Shown here one piece after another: positions 21,173 through 33,399 of a stretch of 64,000 nucleotides of DNA (position 1 is the stretch's first letter; the number at the start of each line of letters is the position of its first letter). Position numbers and translations under genes: made by a program. The DNA comes from Branchinecta lynchi (Eukaryota > Arthropoda > Branchiopoda > Anostraca > Branchinectidae): the NCBI GenBank assembly GCA_023053575.1, contig JAKZAP010000016.1, forward strand, positions 10,496,030 through 10,560,029, written 5' to 3'. A model generated the notes under the pieces. It was not told the DNA's origin. It saw nothing but the letters and a program-made list of their open reading frames with translations, and made no database searches.

Positions 21173-21469
21173 CAGGGTTGCCACATGTCACACGATAGTA
21201 TGAATTTCTCTTGTCCTACGTAGGACATACAATTTACTCTATTTTGGAAAACGTCCAGATGTGTCATTTTCCAGCAGTGCTTCCGACAAAATTCCGGCTA
21301 TTTCACGTTTTTTCATGGAAATAAAAATTAAGATCTGTCATTTTTGCAGCATTGATTCTAACCAAAAGTCATCATTTCACATTTTTCATGCCAAGAAAAT
21401 TCACTCCCAGTTCACTCTCTGTTTTCGACGAAAAGTCACTCTCTAAATGTTTTTGACGTGGCAACGCTG
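21173..21469 (+). mobile_element. hAT-like MITE, family M1, copy 1
   Basis: Left terminus CAGGGTTGCCACAT, right terminus ACGTGGCAACGCTG. The 8-bp flanks ATTCGAGA and ATTGGAGA match at 7 of 8 positions, as expected for hAT elements. An internal TCCTACGTAGGA palindrome lies near 21212. It has no transposase. A second copy in the opposite orientation is at 61079-61385. Confidence 0.75.
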
Positions 21470-21557
21470 ATTGGAGAACTTTCAGAAACTAGTCCACTTT
21501 GAAGCGCTGAAGTGGAATATGACGAATTGCCACTTTGCAGGTGGAACACCAATTTTA

Positions 21558-21864
21558 GAGCGTGTTCCACCGTTCTTACAATAGTAACTGTTAGTTACTA
21601 TTTTCGTTCCAACCTCGTAAAAAGTTACTACGCTGACCGTTCCAACCTTCTCGAAATAGTAACCTATCGTAATTAATTGTTTACCATGCTCGAGAGCTTT
21701 GTAAGCATGGTAACTACGCGTCTCTGTAACGTGATTGGTCAGATTCGCCCGTGGTATGATATTTTGCTGGAAAATAGAAAAAATCGTTCCAGCACTGGAC
21801 GGCAAATAGCCAGAATTCGTGACTTCATGCGTAGTAACTACGGTAAGTAGGGTGGAACAAGCTC
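21558..21864. mobile_element. PIF/Harbinger-like MITE (TTA duplication)
   Basis: Terminal inverted repeats GAGCGTGTTCCACC... and ...GGTGGAACAAGCTC match at 19 of 22 positions. TTA lies on both sides (21555-21557, 21865-21867). 307 bp, no coding capacity. A TTA duplication is typical of PIF/Harbinger. Confidence 0.65.
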
Positions 21865-22003
21865 TTAGTAAACATATTTGTCGTTTCCGGACCTATGATC
21901 CGCAGTGAAAGACCTCCATGCCGGTATCCTCCGCTCTTGCAACCACTCCTGGATCGCCCGCCTGTGGGCCATGAACAATCTGTCTCTGATTAGTTAACGT
22001 TTT

Positions 22004-23925
22004 TATGGCACTTGTCCTTTAACGAAGTGCCATATTTTTATTTCAAACTGTAGCCAACTGGGGCTGCTACAGAACAACTAATTTTATATACACTAAAAAG
22101 ATACAAAAAAAAAATATGCTGAAGGCAACCTCCAACAAAAAACTCAAAACTCAATCAGGATGGGTCGAACCCACAGTAAATTTCTTTCCCCCACGCTTGC
22201 CACAGAGGCAGAGACAGGCGCATTTGTGGACCAGACAGAATCGATCGATATCCATTAGCGAGTCCGCCAGTCTGTCTGTCGGTCCGTCAGTCCCACGACT
22301 GAGAGTTAGGGTATTTCCAGATGTGCTAGGACGATGATACTTGGCGGGCATATCAGGGACCCGACCAGATTAACTTGAAAATAGTCACTTGACTGACCCG
22401 ACCTTCGTGGACGGGGAGGGGGGAGGCTGAATCCGGAATTTTGTGGCACGCATAACTTTTCGGAGATCTGATCTCAACGAACCTTGATATTTGGAAAGAA
22501 TTTGGGACTCCGACGTCCCATTTCAAGTCCGGACCGGATCCGATGAATGTGGGAGGGAGTCAGTGGGGGAACCGGAAATTTTGTGACCCCCTTACAGTGA
22601 AGCGATCGGATGAAACTTGGTGGGAAGAACAAGAACAAGCCCTAGGCACATTATTGACAGAACTGGACCGGATTTGGGTACTTTGGGGAAGCTGGAGGGG
22701 GATTCCGGAATTCCGCTGAACCAGACCGAAGGTACTTCCAGATGGGGTAGGACGATGAAACTTGGCCAGCATATCAGGGACCTGGCCAGATTAACTTGGA
22801 AATACTCAGTTCCCCGGTTCGACTATCGTGGGGAATTGAGGGAGGGAGATTCCTGAACCTAGGTATGTCTAACTTTCGAACGGGTGATCAGATCTTAATG
22901 AAACTTGACATTTGGAAAGACCTCGGTTCTCAGATGTCCCATATATTACATGTCTGGACAGGATTTGATGAATGTGAAGGGGGGGGGGGTTCTTGAAGGG
23001 GGGGGGGTTCTTAGGAATCTTGTGACATGCTTAAAGTGTCGTGATCAGGATGAAACTTCGTGGAAGAACAAACCTAAGCCTTAGGTACATCAGTGATAGA
23101 ACTGCATCGGATTCCGGCACTTTCAAGAGAGTTGGGGGGGGGATTCGGAATTCCGGTGATAGTAAGTTAAGGTACTTCCAGATGTGCTAGGAAGATGCAA
23201 ATTAGCTGGAACATTAGATACTCGACAAGATTGGCTTATAAAATTTCGCTTCCCAGATCCGACCATCCCTTAAAGTACTAATCTTAACCGCAAAGTACAA
23301 GAAATACTTTTAAGCAGAATTTTACATTTTCCTGATCCCATGAGCCCATGATCATTTTTGCCTCAAAGTTTTTGCTTTTCATGATCGGGGAATATTTCAT
23401 GATCCCCGAGGGTCCATGATCATTTTCGTCACAAGGGTTTTGCTTCGAAATGAAATTTCTAGCACCCTTAAAGTGCGCATCTTAACCGAAAAGTGAAAGC
23501 CAAGTACAAAACTACTTTTGATCAGAATATACCTTATTCATAATCCAAATGAACCCATCATCATTTCTACCTAAAGAGTTTTGCTAACAGATGAATTTCT
23601 ACTGCCCTTAAAGTGGACATCTTCAAAGCCAAGTGAAAAAATTAATGCTTTCTACCAAACGATAAATTCTCGTGATTTCCACGATCGTTGTTAACTCAGG
23701 GTTTTGCTTACAAATGATCACAACAAACCACGAATAGGCAAATCTATTCTTCCATTCTCCGAGCCTGCCTTACAGGTGCCATGTGAGCTTCTAGCTCTTG
23801 TCTTAGGGTCTTACTGTTTTTGTTCGTTTAGGCTACTTAGTTTTATCTTTTTCAATTTCCACCATCGTCATGCACTAGTTCTCACGTAGCCTATTGCAAA
23901 AGGCCAATAAAATTCATTTATTTAT
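22004..23925 (+). mobile_element. F2 repeat, copy b (long, both ends present)
   Basis: Opens with a hairpin TATGGCACTT...AAGTGCCATA (22004-22034). About 150 bases later come CTGTCTGTCGGTCCGTCAG and the GATGAAACTTGG tandem units, with two G runs near 22979 and 22998. The 3' third has about 130-bp repeats with CTTAAAGTG and AGGGTTTTGCTTA. It ends GGTGCCATGTGAGCTTC, then AATAAAATTCATTTATTTAT. Confidence 0.75.
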
Positions 23926-25435
23926 TTGAACGATCTTCTAAGGTTCTCTGGAACTCACAACCGACTTAGCTGTTACTAGCCAAGCAACAAAATGTTTTAC
24001 AAAGCAACTAGATGGAGAGTGGTCAATCAAACCGTGCAGATCTGATTGTCAATCCAAACAAGACGTGTATTGGGAGAAACCCTATTCGCCTGGAATAGCA
24101 AATTTGCGAGTAAATTAACTTTTTTGTTGTCGAAAGCTGTGTAGCCAAGGTGTACTTTTAACCAAGGAGCCGGCTACACCTTGGTCCATACAGTTGATAA
24201 GCAAGCGAATATTCAGATTCTTGGCATTTCCTAGTTTTAGTCATTCGGGTTCGTGACGGGAGAGTTCAGAAAAAGTTAATTCAGTGTGTTTCGAGCCGGA
24301 CCCGACGAAGCTCGGTGCCGAGGAAATGTAAAAGTTAAAGACCTAATATAAACATTCTGTTAATCTGTCCTGAACAATCGCATTTTTATTTTTTTTTGTA
24401 GTGCTGTTTGATCCTGAGAACAAAACTACATAGAAAACTTACCTCAATCTCTCACAGGATATTCGACAATTTCACTGCAGAAAATTGGGGTTTTTAGTTA
24501 TTTATTTGTCTTACCATCTAATAAGTATTCTTGTGTTTTTCTTGTTTAATCTATACAGTTTTAGACAAATCTGTGAGGCAATTTAGTGAAGTCATGATTA
24601 TGTTGCTTTGTAACTTGCAAAAAATCCGAAGCTGAACTCCACGAAGTGAAATCAAACTTTCTGAAAGCTGTTGGAAACAGGATCCACAGTTAAGAGAAGT
24701 TGACTAAAGAGAGAATTCGTCAAAAATGTGTTAGTTTAATTGTTTGTTTTTTTGTCAGGATAGAGAACATCTGATTTCATAATGTATTTGATTTCGCTAC
24801 TTAGTTTTGGAGCGGCGGATTTTGTTTGTTGAGGCCAAGTTAAGGGCTGATTAGTCACTGAATTACTTCAAATCGCGATTAACGAAAATCTCCTAAGTAT
24901 CTTCCAGTTTTTAATTGCTCAGTTGTCTTACTAGTGATTATGAACATTGGTTTAGGCTCTACGGATGATAGTCATTATGTTTGAGCCAAAACTAGTATTT
25001 CTACACACATGCTTTATGTACCGCTGTATATGTGTATATTTGTTTAACATTGTCCTGATATCGAAAAATAACCAAATACTTTTAGTAAAATTTGTGTTTC
25101 TATTAGAAACTAGCCTGTCCACGACCTCATCAATGTGATTCTAAATTAGTGAATTTTTACGGAAAGTGTTTTTGTGTTTTGTGACTATTTTATATTTCTT
25201 TTTCCTTTCCTGATGCACTTGTGCTTTGGACAGTGCGTCACAAATCCTTCATTCATTCATTGTTGAGTGTAGATACACTACACATCCACGTTTTTCTAAG
25301 ACTAATTAACGAGGAGGAATATTAGTACCGGGCGGAAGCAAAGAGTCTGGTATTATGTATGTTATTTTAGATCCGGGAACCATGCATATACAGAGTGGCA
25401 GCGCTAACGAACTGGGGAATGAAAAGGTTACTTAC
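23926..25435. other. region downstream of the FN3 exon, no exon identified
   Basis: On the minus strand this follows the FN3 exon's splice donor, so it starts as intron of that gene. A partial palindrome lies at 24150-24180 (CCAAGGTGTA). No membrane-spanning exon was found. Confidence 0.5.
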
Positions 25436-25744
25436 TTGCTTCGGTGTTTTTTTGCGTCTCAGGAGGTCGCAGGGTGAAAACCTTCGTCACCACCGGTTCA
25501 CTCCTCCCTTTTGCATTCAGCGCTGTAACAGCCAATAGAAACATCGTATCAGGACTCAGCCCTCGAATAGAAAAAGACGGCCTGGGGCTTGAGATATTGT
25601 TTTCCAGAACTGTGCCATCTGTTGATAAGACTTCAAGCCGGAACGACTGGACAAGGCCGCCATTAAACCCTTCAGTACATTGGAGATGGAGGGCGTCGGT
25701 TGATGGGTGGGTAGAAGTGCAGTTTTGGACCGGATCTGGCTTTT
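25436..25744 (-). CDS. Sidestep-like gene, fibronectin-III exon
   Basis: Cell-surface adhesion receptor of the Sidestep type, inferred. Read on the minus strand, a strong acceptor (a run of T ending TTTTAG) precedes 25744 and a perfect donor GTAAGTAAC follows 25436. The exon is 309 nt: 2 nt completing a split codon, 102 codons, then 1 nt. The peptide is a fibronectin-III domain: KPDPVQNCTS start, ECTEGF-like QCTEGFNGG, SFRLEV, F-S-I-R-G-L-S-P, LNAKGRSEPV and a Thr-Leu end. The PDP..NC and CTEGF.GG motifs are typical of the FN3 domain in Sidestep proteins. Phase matches the Ig exon at 37295-37464. A transmembrane exon should follow on lower coordinates but was not found. Confidence 0.88.
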
Positions 25745-26303
25745 CTAAAAAAAAAAAAAATAGGGAAGGATACGGTAGCTACTCACAACTGTAGAGGCGG
25801 CAATACTCTGTAGAGACGGCAATACTCTTCGTGATGAAGACAAACTCTTCATCACGAGAAAGAATCGCCATTTGCTTAGCGAAGTATTCTCGCTGTTCCC
25901 CAAGGACTCCACTTGAGGAGTCCCCGCGTTTTTGCTTATCCCAGGGACTCATTCCCCGTGTTCTCGTGATCCCCAAGGACGGGGAATGCTCCGATTATCA
26001 TGACGATCGTCAAAAAGGATTCCATTTCAGATTCGGAGGGGAATCAATTTTTGCTGGTGTTGGTGCAATGTAAAATTAACTAGAACAATCAGAGTAAACA
26101 ACACCAAAAATAAAGTGGATCCAGACTATGTCGTCAACTACATATTTTTTTTTCAAAGAAAATCGGTTATGAAAGCATTCCCCATGTTCTCGCTGTTTTC
26201 TGTACACGGAGTTCACGCGGAGTGACTCTATTCTCGCGATCCTTTCCATGCCCCGAGGAGTCCTCGCGGAACGGCGAGATTACGCCTTTAATGAAACTTA
26301 ATA

Positions 26304-26878
26304 GCTGCGTTCGTTTTCGTCGTTCGGTTCGCCGTTCCAACCGTCGTTCTACTACAGGCGTTTACACTCACAAACGGCGTTGAACTGCCGATAATAAGGA
26401 GTTTTCTTTGTATTTGTCGTTCTTGAAACGACGAACTGAGCCGGAAAGTCAGTCCAACATCTTGTTCAGTAATTAGGTGGGTAATTTCAAATTTCTCGAC
26501 AAAAGAAATTAAAGTTGTAAACCAAGTTTAAAAATAATGGTCCTATTATGCTAAAATCCATTTTAATACTTTATTATAGCTGCCGTTGCAATTATTGACT
26601 GCTCCCCTGGAAGGAGCCAACTCTTCCTCTCCACCAATCCTGGGGTCCGTGGGGCGGAGCCACTTTGATTCATAGAGGGGACCCTATGCTTCGGACAAAT
26701 TTCGGCAGAGTCCAGTCCTCGAACCCAATTCAAGCCTTAGAGCTTGACTGCAAATATCGACTATTAACGTTGCTCGTGAAACGACGTTGATAGAACGTGC
26801 CAAAGAACACGCTAATATGAAAATATTTAAAAAACGTTCTTCGTACCGACAACGACGAACGACAAAAACGAACGCGGC
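26304..26878. mobile_element. MITE-like element inserted in F2 sequence
   Basis: Inverted ends GCTGCGTTCGTTTTCGTCG and (reversed) GCCGCGTTCGTTTTTGTCG. It splits an F2 phrase: ATGAAACTTAATA lies left and AAATATCTGGACGG lies right, where intact F2 copies read GAAACTTGATATTTGG. Target duplication not clear. Confidence 0.5.
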
Positions 26879-27660
26879 AAATATCTGGACGGACCCCAAG
26901 TCTCAAATGTCCCATTTTAAGTTCAAACCGAATCCGACAAATGAGGGGGGGGGGGGGGGAAGCGGAAACCTTGTCATACTCTTAGAGTGGAGGAATTAAG
27001 CCGAAACTTGATGTGAATAACAAGTAAAAGTCCCAGACAGATCATTTACAGAGCCAGACTGGGTCCACTCACTGTATGTGTGTGTGTGTGTGTGGGGGGG
27101 GGGGGGGGTCCAGAGTTAAGACACTTTCAGGCGGTCTAGGACGATGAAACTTGGCATGTGTATCAGTGACACGACCGGATTAATTTGGAAATAGTCAGTT
27201 CCCCGATCCGGCCTCCTTAAAGTGCACAATATAACCGCAAAGGTCAAATAATAGTTTTGAGCAAACGATACATTTTCGTGATCCCCAAGGGCCCATGACC
27301 ATTTCTGTGTTAAGGGTTTTGCTTACATATGAATATTTAGCACCCTTAAAGTGCGCCTCCTAGCCGCGAAGTGAAAGGATCAATTTTGATCAAAAGATAC
27401 ATTCTCATTATCTCAAAGGACCCATGATCGTTTGTGCTTTAGGGGTTTTGCTGACACTTAAATTCTTAGCTCTCTGGAATTATTGGGCATCCTCACTGCG
27501 AACAAAGGATTACAATAAACTTACAAAAACCCATTTTCATCCTCTGAAACAACCTGCAAGTGCCATTTGAGCTTCTAACTCTTGTTTTATTTATCCTCCA
27601 TACAATTTTCTTGTAAATTTTCGGGTGAATAAAGTAAATTAGCAACTTCATTATTTGTTC
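26879..27660 (+). mobile_element. F2 repeat, copy c
   Basis: G runs at 26944 and 27094, the latter after a GT microsatellite. CGATGAAACTTGGCATGTG, two CTTAAAGTGC units, then CAAGTGCCATTTGAGCTTC and a GTGAATAAAGTAAATTAGC tail. Confidence 0.7.
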
Positions 27661-28624
27661 GTTCTTCTGTCTCCCATGATAAGAATTCTACTCCCCTTTT
27701 CATTTCCGTTGCATGAGAGCTTACGATCGTTACAATTTACTTATGATGGCCAAGAGTAGCGCAAGTGATGATAACTACCTATCCAGCAAAAATTCCCGTC
27801 AGGATGGCGACGCCTGTCTGTGCCATTATTCTTTTCGCTCTAGAAATGACAGTAACGACCATAATAAAAAACCGCCTCCTCCTTTACTATCACAACTCGT
27901 AATAACTTCTGTTGAAAAAAAAACTAGTTCATTACAACTCATATTTCTGTAAGCATCTCTGTGTCAATATATTTCACGTCACCATTCGTTTATTGTTGCA
28001 AAAACGTACTCTTTATTTACGACATAAAAGCCAGTTCGTTTTCCCCGGAAACCACACAGAAATAAATTCCGGCAAAAAATTCCAGTGCATTAGGTTGTCA
28101 TGGCTTCCTGTTTCTCGATAATTCGTTTTTCGAAGATATATTCAAGAGAGGTTCCGTCGGTCAACGTGGTTCGGAACTAATGAACCGGAAATTTTGGTTC
28201 CGTGAAACTTTTCTTCATTGTTCTAGAAATCATTTCTAGTGGAACGGAGCTGAGCAGACATGAAGGGGCTACCAAGTACAAGCGAGCATCCTGTAGGTCC
28301 AGGATTTCTCAAATTTGACTTTCCGGTATATTTTGAAATCTAAGAACGCAAATCTAATCGCAAAATATAATACATAAATGTTTTGTGAGGATCAATAAGT
28401 TTAGAATGGTGAAGGTATAACCGTTTGTCTTGTTTTGCTTTACATATTATTTTTGTTTTATGGCTTTTCAGCTTAATAAAAATTGTTCTCTTTAACTATA
28501 ACAATAAAATTAGACATACATATATATAATTCACCACATACATCTTTCTTCGTTAATGCAGATATCTGTTTTGCACTTCTGGTAAGGTAAGGTAAGGTAC
28601 AATTTAATGGCAAATATAAATAAA

Positions 28625-28760
28625 CCTCGTGTTTCTCAAAAGCATCAGACATGCCAGTGGCATAAAAAACGACGCTTCTCAAAAGCATCAGACATGCCAG
28701 TGGCATACAAAACGACGCTTCAAGACATGTCAGTGGTATAAAAAACGACGCTTCAACTGG
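28625..28760 (+). repeat. short tandem duplication, about 45-bp units
   Basis: Three copies of CAGACATGCCAGTGGCATA (the last imperfect) followed by AAAACGACGCTTC, immediately upstream of a LINE remnant. Confidence 0.7.
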
Positions 28761-28769
28761 AATTTCAAC

Positions 28770-29660
28770 TCCAGAGTTCTTATCAAGTGGGACGGTAATC
28801 TTAGTGACCCTATAGCTGTTAGGAAAGGTGTCCCGCAAGGCCGCGTGTTATCCCCACACATCTTTAAATGCGCAATAGCAGATTGTTTAAAAAACTAATA
28901 CCTACTTATTTTGTCCACGGTTTTGGAATTAGTTACATTGCCTACACAGACGACATACTTTTGATCAGTAGATCTAAACCAAAATTACAACACAATCTGG
29001 AATCACTTTTCAAGGACCTTAGCAACATCGGATATCTATTAATCTGGAGAGGTGCCAATATCTATGTTTTAATCCACCTAAGGTTCTTCTTCTACCCTTA
29101 AAGTCACAAACAGCCTTCTGCAACCATAAACCTCAATCAAGTGGTTGGGAATTTCAGTCTCAACAACCCTCAGAAAAATGTTCGAAGCAGCTGTTCTGTC
29201 AACTGCAAATGCGACGAGGATGGGCTATGGGAAAATCGTTCTAAACGGAGCCAGATACAACCGACGAGGTCTAGTAAAATCTACACAAGTCTTTGCCCCT
29301 CCTCTGCGCTTTTCCTCTCTGATTTGTACCCGATTCTCAGGAAAAAATACACCAGTCGAATGCGTTCATGTTTTTTTTTTTAAATATCTCCGTTTTCTTC
29401 TGTACCTTCCTCGTCGCATGCGCAGTCGCCAAATCATGGAGAACTTTTTGTTTACCTTCGACCAACTGTGAAGCTAAAATAAATAAGTGAATATCTTCTG
29501 CCATCATTCAATCGCCTTCCTGCCCATTCCCCAATGCGCCAGCTAATTCAGTAGATTTATTGTTATTTTTTGTTTTGCGATTATTTATCTTTTGTTGTCA
29601 TTGTAGATTTTGTGTACTCTCTGTATTTATTTATTGTTAATAAATAAATGAATTTAACAT
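28770..29660 (+). mobile_element. LINE remnant with reverse-transcriptase motifs
   Basis: RT palm motifs are readable but lie in different frames. GVPQGRVLSP appears near 28830 and ISYIAYTDDILLIS, the catalytic Y-x-DD box, near 28930. A later block, MGYGKIVLNGARYNRRGLVK (29220), and FFKYLRFLLYLP match the end region of non-LTR RT ORFs. At least two frameshifts make it a dead copy. The 3' end is TTATTTATTGTTAATAAATA near 29630. Confidence 0.75.
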
Positions 29661-30004
29661 TTTTAACATTTTTTCTTCTATGTGTACTGAGCAAATCCCT
29701 TACTAGGCTGCACGCAATAATTTCATTCATTCGCTGATTGGCTTGACAGCATTTTGCCGATCCACGATATTGTCAGGTTGCTTGAAGTGTGATTATTTAT
29801 TTACATTCAGGTTTTTTTCGTCTTTTTTCCTTTTTTATGCACCCGTGTTTGTTTTATGTAATTCAATATGAAAGAAGACGTTCTTACTGTCCTCTGACGA
29901 GGCAGTTTCTTCTTCGGGTCTTACTTTGCTCACTTTCTTTTTCTTTCACCCTGATGAAAACTATCTGGTCTGGTTTTTCGTCATTTTTTCTGTCGCTATT
30001 TAAT

Positions 30005-30130
30005 GCACTTTGCATTTTTCTTTTTTTTTGCCTTGATATTCACACGCACTTTGCATTTTTCTTTTTTTTTGCCTTGATATTCACACGCACTTTGCATTTT
30101 TCTTTTTTTTTGCCTTGGTATTCACACGCA
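30005..30130 (+). repeat. 41-bp tandem repeat, three copies
   Basis: GCACTTTGCATTTTTC starts at 30005, 30046 and 30087, an exact 41-base period. It abuts F1 copy C. Confidence 0.85.
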
Positions 30131-30134
30131 CAAA

Positions 30135-31342
30135 TTTTGGGATCCCAAAACGAAAGTGGAGGGATAACGATAACTTCGTAAAAGTTGTCCGTCTGTCCGT
30201 CTGTTAGCACGATACGTCTCGAAGGAGTTGAGATATTTTGTTCATGCTTGGTTTAGGGATTCTTTGGACCAAAGTACGAGTCAAGTTCGTAGATGGACTT
30301 TGTAGATCTATAGATTAAGGAGGGACACATCGTATTTTTACAAGCAAATAAAATGGTCAGCTTAGGGGTAAGAAGACCCACTGAATCCATATGCGAAATT
30401 TCTTTTTTCGACCGCCGAATAGTTCACTGGGAATCCAGCACAAACCGGAAAATTGTTAGAAGTCAAAGTTTCATCTGAAGTTGATTAGAGGTTCGATACT
30501 GGGGTAAAGAGACAGGCTGAACCCATATCTGTAGATTAGGGTAGAACTAAGAGGTAAGGAGACCCACTGAATCCATCTCTGAAATTTATTTTCTCACCCG
30601 AGAAATAGTTCGCCCGGAGTCCGGCTGGAACCGGAAAAGTAGTCAAAGTGAAAGTTTTATCTGAAGCTGATTAAGGAGACAGACTGAATCCATATTTTTT
30701 TTTTTTTTGCCGGGCAAGAGGTTCACCTCGAATACGGACCAAACCGGAAATTAGGTATAGTTTTTCCGAGGTTGGTTAAAGGTTCGATATAGAGTAAATA
30801 CTGAGCGCATATTTGAAGTTTATTTGCTCGCTGGTCAAGCAGTTGACCAGCGGAATCTAGAATCTATCCTGGAATCTAGAATCTGGCAAAAGTTTGGTTG
30901 AACTGGAGTTTAATTCACATGTTTATTAGAATTTTGGTCCGGGAGTAAGAGCGCATGCTAAATCCATACCTGTTTTTATTTCTTTTACAGTTCATCCTTT
31001 TTGCCGTAGTTGGGGAAAAGGAGAGCTTACAAATAAAAGGACATAAAAGTCATCAGTTAAACTTGGTGGAAAGCTGTTAAACGGGTGATGGATATGATGA
31101 ATCGGAAAACGGTTTCTTTGCATTTTGGATGGACAGTTAGGTTATAATCATCGGCAGAAGTTTATGAATGAACCTATTTATCACATGTTGTTTTTGGTGA
31201 AAAGTATTACCTCTAAGCAAGGGATCTTGTAGTTTAAATTGCAAGTTTAAGGATTCTGGAAATCTCTTAGACGCGAAAATTTTATGTATAAGGAAGTTTA
31301 AACATATTAAAAATTTGGAATCCCATCGAAACCTTTGGTCTT
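30135..31342 (-). mobile_element. F1 repeat, copy C
   Basis: Reverse orientation: opens TTTTGGGATCCCAAAA, then GTTGTCCGTCTGTCCG, decayed 137-bp core units, and closes AATCCCATCGAAACC, TTTGGTCTT. Its last bases are interrupted by the foldback that follows. Confidence 0.75.
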
Positions 31343-31696
31343 AAATGTTCCTACGGCCCAAGCTGACTGCGTATCATATTTGACGTTGCAAAACGGATAA
31401 GTCAGCTACATTTTATTCGAGCTATATTTCGGCCCTTCTTGGCAAGGGTCCTCTTCAGGCTCAAGCCGCTCAAGCCGGAAAATAAACTTGTGGAAATAAA
31501 GATTCTTCCTTAAATATCTGCTTTTGAGAACGTCTTCTCTGAAAGTTGGTTGGATATTTAAGGAAGAATCTTTAATTTTTTTTTCCACAAGCTTATTTTC
31601 CAGCTTGAGCGGCTTGAGCCTGAAGAGGACCCTTGCCAAGAAGGGCCGAAATATAGCTCGAATAAGATGTAGCTGACTTACCCGTTTTGCAACGTC
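31343..31696. mobile_element. foldback F3, copy 2, inserted in F1 copy C
   Basis: Long inverted arms: TGACGTTGCAAAACGG (31381) pairs with CCGTTTTGCAACGTCA (ends 31698), followed inward by CGGCCCTTCTTGGCAAGGG with its mirror and by CCTTAAATAT/ATATTTAAGG. It is flanked by a 14-base direct repeat AAACCTTTGGTCTT (31329-31342, 31697-31710) that is also F1 terminal sequence, so it probably inserted there with a target duplication. Confidence 0.7.
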
Positions 31697-32396
31697 AAAC
31701 CTTTGGTCTTGTTATACATGGCACAGTGTGAATAATTGTTCTATAATGTAATTATCCCTAATGTAGGCTAATGTATATAGGTAGTTGATCCCCCAACAAG
31801 ATGGCTTCACGGGATCTTTTTGGTCTGTTTATATCATCTAGTATGTGTGAAATGAGTGACACCAGCTAATTCTGAATTCTTCTTCGTCTTACTGTCGATG
31901 GCGGAGATTCCCGATACGCATCATGTCCTTTTCTTAAGGTTCTCAATCATCATATCCTTTTACAAGCAGAACCGCGTCAAAACGGTGCCAGGAGAGCACG
32001 GAACCCCTCCGAACAACAATCGACGTTCTGCTAGAGACGGAAGATAAATGTCCTGTGCGATCGGGACCGCCTGTTGAGTTCTTTTCCCTATTTGGAAAGA
32101 TTAAACGAATTTTGGAGACTGGCCAGAGGGCTTTCCAGGACAAATTCCACCCAGAGAGAATTCCCTGAGCCAAAGTGACTAATCGAACTTGTTGAGTCGA
32201 CCGATACAAGTTTCAGGACCACATGTGGCAAACGGGAGGAAAATTTGTCTTTAAAACCTAAGGAGCTGCACGATTCCTTGCCATTTTGGGGTCTGGTCGT
32301 CTTGATCAAGGGACTGGGTTCAGAACCAAGGATGGAAATATTCTTGTGATTCTCATGTACTTGCTTGGTACTTGGAGCATACAGGATTATCTGATT

Positions 32397-32699
32397 CCGA
32401 TGAAAAACTTATCTCAAAATAGTACTATGAAGTAGTACGAAAAAGTGGCATGCAGTAATAACGATGCTACTACGTGCTTCTACTTCAAGGCTACCGTGTT
32501 ACTGCATACTACTATATGCTACTATTAGCAAGACTGGATCTACTACGGCAAGACAGGATGCTACTGGATACTACTACATAAGCTTGGACCAGTCTGAGGC
32601 ATATTAAATGATAGTATTCTTTGCTATTACATAGTATTTACATGCAACGTTTTCGTACTACTACCATACTACTACGCAGGCTACAAATTTTTCATCGGG
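32397..32699 (+). mobile_element. MITE-like repeat M10, copy 1
   Basis: Imperfect inverted ends CCGATGAAAAA and (reversed) CCCGATGAAAAA, with TACTACTA-rich interior. A partial copy in reverse orientation lies at 56886-57020. Confidence 0.5.
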
Positions 32700-33399
32700 A
32701 TGTGGTGAAAAATGGAGGAGGATTATTAACAGTCGACAGGATTGAATAAAACGCCGTGCTTTCCGCAAATTCTAAAACCATAAAAAGTACTTACAAATAA
32801 CAAGGGTGTTTATGGTGAAAGATGTCGATTCACGTATTTCTTCTAGTTTCACGGCGGGGATCTGCCTTCAGGACGTAATCTTGCGAAGATTTTTAATACT
32901 GTTGTTCTTCGACAGACTTTGCTCGCATCTTCTTTTTTTACCTTTTTTCAACCTGTATAGATTTATATTAACTACTTTTTTTAATTTGTGAAACATTTAT
33001 ACCGGTTATCTAAATTTTAATTTAGTTCTTTTGTGATGGAAGATTATGAATGAAAAATAACTTGATATAATTAAAAAAGAGACGGGAAACATTTCTTTCA
33101 AAAATTTCAAGACAAAGCATAATTTTTCCGATGCGTTGCATTGATTGATTGATAGATTGTATTTGGGGCGGAGTTTTAGCTGGATGATAAGTTTTGTCTT
33201 TTTAATTTATTCTAAGCTTATTAAATGAACTGAATGCAGATTTTGTGAATTATCGGCGGTCTGACCTATTATTGGTCAGATGTAGGTATACCTATTATTA
33301 ATTATTATTGTATTTTGTCAACTTGCCAGACTTGCAGGATATATATAATTAATTGGTTGACTAAACCGAATAACTTGCTCAGGGCATCGATGAATCAGG

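Noticed and set aside
24443..24474. 32-base micro-exon after the FN3 exon, with good acceptor CTGCAG and donor GTAAGT on the minus strand
   Set aside because: Joined in phase it gives MKLSNIL and a stop, which would remove the expected membrane anchor. Two short splice consensus matches can occur by chance without RNA support.
25444..25794. 116-codon plus frame
   Set aside because: It is the shadow of the FN3 exon on the minus strand, which has splice sites and a recognisable domain.
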